A program made the position numbers and the translations under genes. This document shows positions 7,292-11,308 of a DNA stretch of 11,308 bases, in pieces (within the stretch, counting starts at the first letter, position 1; each line of letters begins with the position of its first letter). The DNA lies in assembly GCA_021801615.1 (NCBI GenBank), contig JAJYXS010000105.1, forward strand, positions 1 to 11,308, read 5' to 3'. The notes below the pieces were generated by a model, which had not been told where the DNA came from, ran no database searches, and saw only the letters and a program-made list of their open reading frames with translations. This DNA comes from Actinomycetes bacterium (GTDB taxonomy: Bacteria > Actinomycetota > Acidimicrobiia > Acidimicrobiales > RAAP-2).

Positions 7292-7310
7292 AAGGAGGAA
7301 ACACGGATGT
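7292..7310 (+). promoter_or_regulatory. fliC ribosome binding site and CsrA-like site spanning the start codon
   Basis: AAGGAGG (7292-7298) is a near-perfect Shine-Dalgarno eight bases before the ATG at 7307 and fixes this start over upstream in-frame codons. ACACGGATGT (7301-7310) matches nine of ten positions of the CsrA core consensus ACARGGAUGU and includes the ATG. Two more GGA triplets fall in the Shine-Dalgarno (7294-7296, 7297-7299). CsrA blocks flagellin translation this way in Bacillus subtilis hag. No csrA or fliW gene is in the window. Confidence 0.55.
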
Positions 7311-8485
7311 CTTCTTCTCTCGTAGTCGACACGAACATGTCGGCCCTGCAGGCCCTGAACGACCTGAACGCGACCGACAACGCGATGACCACAGCCATCA
7401 ACAAGCTGTCTTCTGGCCTGCAGATCGCGAACGCTGCCACAGGACCAGCGCAGTACGTGGTCTCCCAGGCGCTGGAGTCCCAGGCCAACGGGTACGAGAC
7501 CGCCATCAACAACGCCCAGGACGGGGTCTCGCTCATCCAGACCGCCTCGGGCGCGCTCTCTCAGATCTCGTCGATCCTCCAGACGATGGACCAGCTGGCC
7601 CTCACCTCTGCGAACGGCGCGACCTCGACATCGACGGCGTTGGCCGCGAACCAGTCGGAGTTCACAGACCTGATGAAGTCGATCGACGAGATCGCAGGAA
7701 CCACGACCTACGGGACGACCAACCTGCTCATCGGCACAAAGTCGGCTACGCACCCCTATACGACCGCTTGGTCGGGAACACTCCAGGTCGGCGCGTTCGA
7801 CCTGACAAACCAGCGCATCAAGCTGAGCATCACAGCGGTCACATCGGAGGCCCTGGGCCTCACCGGAGGTCCGGCGACCGTGACGGGTGCAGCGATCGCG
7901 ACAGGCAAGGTCACCTTGACGGCCGCAGCGACATTGAAGTTCAGCGTCGACACAGGCGCCCACGTGTTCGCCGTGAAGTTCACAGCGGGCACCTACACCG
8001 TGACACAGATCGTCACAAAGATCAACAGCGACGCCACAGTGAAGAGCTACGTCGTCGCCTCCACGGCGACACACAAGCTGACGCTCTCGACCGTCCAGAC
8101 GGGAACGGGCGCCCAGCTGACGGTCACAGCGGAGACGTCCTTCGGGTTCACAGCCGCGAAGAGCGCGACGGGAACAAACACCGTGTCCACCTCCATCGCG
8201 ACGGCAGCCGAGGCGCAGCATGCGATCAAGGTGGTCCAGGCGGCGCTCTCGAAGGTGGACAGCGTGGCATCCAGCGTGGGCGCGACCCAGAACGAGCTGA
8301 ACGCGATCGTCGCGAACCTGACCGTCGGCCAGCAGAACCTCAGCGCGGCGAACAGCCAGCTGGTCGACGTGAACATGGCTCAGGAGATGACCACGTTCTC
8401 GACCGAGCAGATCCTGATGCAGACCGGCGTCGCGATGCTCGCCCAGGCGCAGCAGGCGCCGTCTCTGGTGGAGAAGCTGGTCTGA
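7307..8485 (+). CDS. fliC: Flagellin, filament subunit
   Basis: The 392-residue product has both conserved flagellin ends. Residues 5-140 form the N-terminal coiled-coil region (VDTNMSALQALNDLN, INKLSSGLQIA, AINNAQDGVSLIQTASGAL, QLALTSANG). Residues 322-392 form the C-terminal partner (LGA-like SVGATQNEL, NLSAANSQLVDVNMAQEM, FSTEQILMQTGVAMLAQA). The variable centre (145-300) carries a flagellin-IN-like unit, GTYTVTQIVTKINSD (228-242). Subunits are exported through FlhA and polymerise under the FliD cap. There is only one arginine (R170, in NQRIKL), against about 14 lysines, and no cysteine. The usual RLSSGLRI and SRIRDADMA arginines are replaced (KLSSGLQI, SQLVDVNMA). Thr is about 15% of residues, with roughly 20 of 61 Thr codons being ACA. 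The start is set by the AAGGAGG site; the frame is also open upstream of it. It is the first gene of a fliC-fliD-fliS group and the probable acceptor of the neighbouring glycosyltransferase. Confidence 0.96.
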   Translation: MSSSLVVDTNMSALQALNDLNATDNAMTTAINKLSSGLQIANAATGPAQYVVSQALESQANGYETAINNAQDGVSLIQTASGALSQISSILQTMDQLALTSANGATSTSTALAANQSEFTDLMKSIDEIAGTTTYGTTNLLIGTKSATHPYTTAWSGTLQVGAFDLTNQRIKLSITAVTSEALGLTGGPATVTGAAIATGKVTLTAAATLKFSVDTGAHVFAVKFTAGTYTVTQIVTKINSDATVKSYVVASTATHKLTLSTVQTGTGAQLTVTAETSFGFTAAKSATGTNTVSTSIATAAEAQHAIKVVQAALSKVDSVASSVGATQNELNAIVANLTVGQQNLSAANSQLVDVNMAQEMTTFSTEQILMQTGVAMLAQAQQAPSLVEKLV

Positions 8486-8526
8486 GCGGTCGGCGGCTCG
8501 GCCCCTCGCAGCTTCGCCGCACGCGG

Positions 8527-8559
8527 ATCGCCCGGCCAGGGCCCAGCCGGCCGGGCGGT
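8527..8559 (+). terminator. Strong GC hairpin between fliC and fliD, possible attenuator or T-less terminator
   Basis: Positions 8527-8537 and 8549-8559 can form an 11-bp stem (core CCCGGCC/GGCCGGG, one G-T wobble) around an 11-nt loop, starting 41 nt past the fliC stop. No T run follows, so it is not a classic intrinsic terminator. It may protect the fliC 3' end or allow only partial read-through into fliD, which would suit the need for far more flagellin than cap protein. No separate promoter for fliD was recognised in the gap. Confidence 0.5.
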
Positions 8560-8581
8560 CCCTCCGGTCGCCTCGTGGCCG

Positions 8582-8597
8582 TAGAGGAGTAGAGGAG
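8582..8597 (+). repeat. Tandem TAGAGGAG, double Shine-Dalgarno-like repeat
   Basis: TAGAGGAG occurs twice back to back (8582-8589 and 8590-8597), directly before an ATG at 8598. The first GAGGAG (8584-8589) is eight bases from that ATG, good ribosome-binding spacing; the second abuts it. Confidence 0.6.
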
Positions 8598-8654
8598 ATG
8601 GCGCGCCACGCCGCCGCAGCCGGCCGGGCCTTTCGGAAAGGAGGTGGGAGATGA
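8598..8654 (+). CDS. Candidate 18-residue leader peptide overlapping the fliD start
   Basis: ATG at 8598 opens an 18-codon frame, MARHAAAAGRAFRKGGGR, ending with TGA at 8652-8654, which overlaps the fliD ATG as ATGA. A GAGGAG eight bases upstream could load ribosomes. The peptide is basic and has no recognised family. Ribosomes finishing it would cross the hairpin that covers the fliD Shine-Dalgarno and stop at the fliD start, the geometry of translational coupling. No protein evidence is available, and chance small frames are common in GC-rich DNA. Confidence 0.35.
   Translation: MARHAAAAGRAFRKGGGR
8629..8645 (+). promoter_or_regulatory. fliD Shine-Dalgarno inside a small hairpin
   Basis: AAAGGAGGT (8637-8645) is an ideal anti-16S match with its AGGAGG core six bases before the fliD ATG. 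Its first five bases (AAAGG, 8637-8641) are complementary to CCTTT at 8629-8633 with a CGG loop, so the site can fold into a 5-bp hairpin that partly masks it. Confidence 0.55.
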
Positions 8655-11152
8655 CCACCGCCGTGAGCGGCGTGTCCGGCCCTGGGATCAGCTTCAGCGG
8701 CATCGAGTCGGGGATCACAACCGCCCAAGTCGTGAGCGCGCTGCTGGGCGCGTACCAGGTCCCGGTCACCGACCTGGAAGACGAGCAGGCGACGCTCCGG
8801 GGGGAGGTCGGCGACTACCGGGCGCTCTCCACGGCCTTCCAGTCCGTGCTGAACGCCGCCCAGAGCCTGTCGACGGGGTCTGCATGGGACCTCGCGAAGG
8901 CCGTCTCATCGGACACGTCGGTCGCGACGGCGACCGCCGGTGCAGGCGCGCAGACCGGCTCGCTCACCTTCACCGTCAACCAGCTCGCCCAGGCGAACGT
9001 GCTCGCCTCGACGTCGGGGGTCTCCTCGCAAGGCGAAATCGTCACGAGCAGCGCCTCCATGCTCGTCGCGACCGGTGCGCCGTCGATCGGCTTTGCGACA
9101 CTCGCCGCCGGTCCGACGCTCGCGCTCGGCTCCTATACGATCAAGGTCACCCAGTCGTCCACCGCCGCGCGGATCTCCGGCGCTGGGGCACTTGCGACGT
9201 CGACCACGATCACGACAGCGAACGACACGCTGAGCTTGACAGTGGATGGCACCGCAAAGACCCTCACGATCGCCTCGGGCGCCTACTCTCCGACAGGGCT
9301 CGTCGCCGCGCTGAACGCCGCCGCTGCCTCCGCGGGTGCGAAGGTCGCCGCCGCGCTCGCGTCCACAGGAGCGCTCGAGCTCCGGACGACACGACAGGGC
9401 TCCGCAGCGTCGCTCGGGGTGACGGGCGGGACCGCTCTGGGCTCGCTCGGGCTCACGACCGGCACGTCGGGAAGGGGCACCAACGCGGTGGTCACAATCG
9501 GCGGGACGACGACCACCCTCACATCGATCACAGCCGGCCAGACGGTCGCGCTGGGAGCGCCCTCGGCGCAGACGCTCAGCGCGACCGTCGCGTCAGGGTC
9601 GTCCGCGGACGGCTCGCTGGTGACCGCAGGCACCGCGCAGGCTGCCGAGGTCTCCACGGGCAACGGGAGCCTGTCCACAGTCGTTGCCTCCATCAACGCC
9701 TCGGGGCTCGCCGCGACCGCGATCGCCGTCGAGACGTCGTCAGGTAGCTACCTCCTCCAGGTCTCCGCCGATCGCACGGGCGTCGCGGGAGCGGTCAGCG
9801 TCGACGCGGGTGCGTTCGCGGGTTCCCCGTTGGGGCCGCTCGAGTCGATCGCCACTGCGCAGACAGCGACCGCCTCGGTCGGCGGCGCTCGCGGCTACAC
9901 CGTGAGCTCGTCGATCGACACTTTCACGAACCTCATGGCAGGCGCCACGATCAGCGCGCTCGCGACGGGAACGGTGACCGTCTCGGTGAGCCAGGACGCG
10001 ACAGGAGAAGCCGCCCGCGTCCAGGCGCTGGTCACAGCTGCGAACGCGGCGCTCGCCGACATCCAGAAGTACGCGGGGTACACAACACAGACCAAGACCG
10101 GCGGGCCGCTCATGGGCTCCGCCGTCCTCGAGGACGTCAAGACCGAGATCCTTTCCACTATCGCCTCCACGACCGGGACGTCCTCCCTTGGCAACCTGGC
10201 CGATGTCGGCTTGTCGGTCACGAAGACAGGGACCGTCGCCTTCACAAAGGCGAAGTTCGTGAGCGCCTTCGAGACACGCCCCGCCGAGGTGATGGCCCTC
10301 TTCACGCAGGGCGGGACGTTCAGCCCTTCGGCCGCAGGCGCCGCGGGCGAAGTGCGCTTCGCCTTTGCAGGCACAGGCACCGAGGCGGGCAGCTACTCGG
10401 TGGAGGTGAGCCACTCCGCGACCCAGGCGGTGGACACCGGCGCGACACTGCCCACAGGAAAGGTGTCGGTGGCCGAGACGCTCACGGTCACCATGGGGAC
10501 ATCGCACGCGACGTACACGACGTCGGCGGGCGAGTCCCTCACAGCGATCGCAGCCGGCCTCAACCAGGGGTTCGCCGCGGCAGGGATGCCGCTCACGACG
10601 AAGCTCGTCGGCGGCACCTCGCTCGTCATCACCTCGAACGGCTACGGCTCGGCCGCGACGTTCTCGGTGGCGTCGAGCGCGGCGGGCGCCGGGACGACGG
10701 GGCTGGGGGCGGCCACGGCTGGAACGGAGAGGACGTCGTCCGGCACGGACGTGGCCGGGTCCATCGGCGGCATCGCGGCCACCGGAAGTGGGCAGGTGCT
10801 GACCGCGGCCAAGACATCGCCGCTCGACGGGCTGTCGGTCATGGTCTCTCCGGGCGTCCCGACGACAACGACACTCGGCACGATCAGCTACGCGCCCGGC
10901 GCGGCACAGCGGCTCGCGTCGGCGATGAACGCGGCCTCGAACGCCCAGACCGGGGCCGTCACCGCTGCGATCAAGTCCCTCACAACCGAGGTCGCGTCGC
11001 TCAGCGCACAGGTCCAGATGTACCAGCGGATCGAGAATTCGCAGAAGGCGCTCTTGGAGCAGGAGTTCTCACGGATGACAGCCACCCTCGGAAGCTTGAA
11101 GAACGAGAGCGCGATGCTCCAGAGCGAGCTCACAAAGCTCCCGGTGCTCTGA
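8651..11152 (+). CDS. fliD: FliD, flagellar filament cap protein (HAP2)
   Basis: The 833-residue protein shows FliD_N at about 15-115 (SGIESGITTAQVVSALLGAYQVPV, then EQATLRGEVGDYRALSTAF). A flagellin-IN-like unit follows at 189-265 (LSLTVDGTAKTLTIASG, LVAALNAA). FliD_C begins near 400 (TVTVSVSQDATGEAARVQALVTAANAALADIQKYAGY, GPLMGSAVLEDVKTEILSTI, LADVGLSVTKTGTVAFTKAKF). About 190 residues (556-745) of Gly/Ala/Thr/Ser-rich beta-type sequence interrupt FliD_C before the C-terminal coiled coil (746-833, QMYQRIENSQKALLEQEFSRMTATL). At the filament tip FliD caps growth and helps flagellin fold. It is longer than the roughly 450-residue enteric protein, mostly through the inserted beta modules. About 30 Thr codons are ACA, as in fliC and unlike flhA. 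A near-perfect Shine-Dalgarno supports the start. fliS begins 13 nt after the stop, indicating one transcript. Confidence 0.95.
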   Translation: MTTAVSGVSGPGISFSGIESGITTAQVVSALLGAYQVPVTDLEDEQATLRGEVGDYRALSTAFQSVLNAAQSLSTGSAWDLAKAVSSDTSVATATAGAGAQTGSLTFTVNQLAQANVLASTSGVSSQGEIVTSSASMLVATGAPSIGFATLAAGPTLALGSYTIKVTQSSTAARISGAGALATSTTITTANDTLSLTVDGTAKTLTIASGAYSPTGLVAALNAAAASAGAKVAAALASTGALELRTTRQGSAASLGVTGGTALGSLGLTTGTSGRGTNAVVTIGGTTTTLTSITAGQTVALGAPSAQTLSATVASGSSADGSLVTAGTAQAAEVSTGNGSLSTVVASINASGLAATAIAVETSSGSYLLQVSADRTGVAGAVSVDAGAFAGSPLGPLESIATAQTATASVGGARGYTVSSSIDTFTNLMAGATISALATGTVTVSVSQDATGEAARVQALVTAANAALADIQKYAGYTTQTKTGGPLMGSAVLEDVKTEILSTIASTTGTSSLGNLADVGLSVTKTGTVAFTKAKFVSAFETRPAEVMALFTQGGTFSPSAAGAAGEVRFAFAGTGTEAGSYSVEVSHSATQAVDTGATLPTGKVSVAETLTVTMGTSHATYTTSAGESLTAIAAGLNQGFAAAGMPLTTKLVGGTSLVITSNGYGSAATFSVASSAAGAGTTGLGAATAGTERTSSGTDVAGSIGGIAATGSGQVLTAAKTSPLDGLSVMVSPGVPTTTTLGTISYAPGAAQRLASAMNAASNAQTGAVTAAIKSLTTEVASLSAQVQMYQRIENSQKALLEQEFSRMTATLGSLKNESAMLQSELTKLPVL

Positions 11153-11165
11153 GGCGCCTCTCGAG

Positions 11166-11308
11166 ATGACCTCTCCCGGCGTCTACACGGCCGAGCAGCG
11201 AGCGGCGCTCGTGAGGTGCTACGTCGCGAACCAGGTCGAGACCGCGTCCCCTGCGCAACGCCTCATGATGCTCTTCACTCGGTTGCGCACGGACCTGGAG
11301 GCGGCCTC
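11166..11308 (+). CDS. fliS: FliS, flagellin export chaperone (5' part, runs off the window)
   Basis: Forty-seven codons are visible before the window ends. The sequence YVANQVETASPAQRLMMLF (residues 19-37) matches the conserved FliS opening, in which a Tyr, an NQV and a TASP-x-Q motif precede a hydrophobic helix. FliS is a small cytoplasmic helical chaperone that binds the C-terminal tail of flagellin, prevents early polymerisation and hands flagellin to the cytoplasmic domain of FlhA. The start is the ATG 13 nt after the fliD stop. The upstream ribosome site is weak (GAGG at 11151-11154, overlapping the fliD stop), so translation may depend on coupling to fliD. The fliD-fliS order is the common arrangement. 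Confidence 0.9.
   Translation, partial: MTSPGVYTAEQRAALVRCYVANQVETASPAQRLMMLFTRLRTDLEAA

Noticed and set aside
7016..7306. In-frame 97-codon extension upstream of the fliC ATG
   Set aside because: The AAGGAGG site and conserved flagellin N-terminus place the start at 7307. The extension overlaps the divergent gene start and promoters.
7152..7325. Small plus-strand frame starting at ATG 7152 in the divergent gap
   Set aside because: It crosses the promoter and leader elements and runs out of frame into fliC, with no ribosome site or family resemblance.
7085..8728. Minus-strand open frame of 547 codons opposite fliC
   Set aside because: Arg/Cys/His-rich shadow of the flagellin gene with no recognisable motif.

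Overview
This window is a piece of a flagellar gene cluster from a GC-rich bacterium. The strong G/C bias in third codon positions and the Arg/Ala-rich cytosolic proteins suggest a motile actinobacterium. Acidimicrobiia or a related deep branch is possible, but the sequence alone does not settle the lineage. There are no mobile elements, RNA genes or CRISPR arrays. Most open frames on the strand opposite the genes are GC-driven shadows.

The window is two divergent gene groups split at about 7064-7306. Reading leftward (minus strand): a very large multidomain glycosyltransferase (7063-3059), then the export-gate protein gene flhA (2860-791), then flhF, which overlaps the end of flhA by 23 nt and leaves the window just before its GTPase P-loop. 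Reading rightward (plus strand): flagellin fliC (7307-8485), the filament-cap gene fliD (8651-11152) and the start of the flagellin-chaperone gene fliS (from 11166).

The genes fit one job. FlhA exports flagellin and cap subunits, FliS escorts flagellin, FliD caps the filament, FlhF probably governs flagellar placement or number, and the glycosyltransferase is a natural candidate for decorating the Ser/Thr-rich flagellin. Three intergenic motifs share one sigma-28-like layout (a CTCARG- or CTTGAC-type hexamer, 15 nt, then a CGATR-containing octamer). They lie before fliC, the glycosyltransferase and flhA, which suggests co-regulation.

The most interesting material is regulatory and compositional. 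The fliC start codon sits inside a near-match to the CsrA binding consensus, and a C(TTCG)G hairpin lies at the predicted 5' end of the fliC transcript. fliD may be controlled by an 18-codon leader cistron that overlaps its start (ATGA) and runs through a hairpin occluding its Shine-Dalgarno. The flagellin has a single arginine in 392 residues, and the filament genes use the Thr codon ACA heavily while flhA appears not to use it at all. No wholly new system is proven here. The strongest candidates are the four-module glycosyltransferase and the fliC and fliD leader regions.
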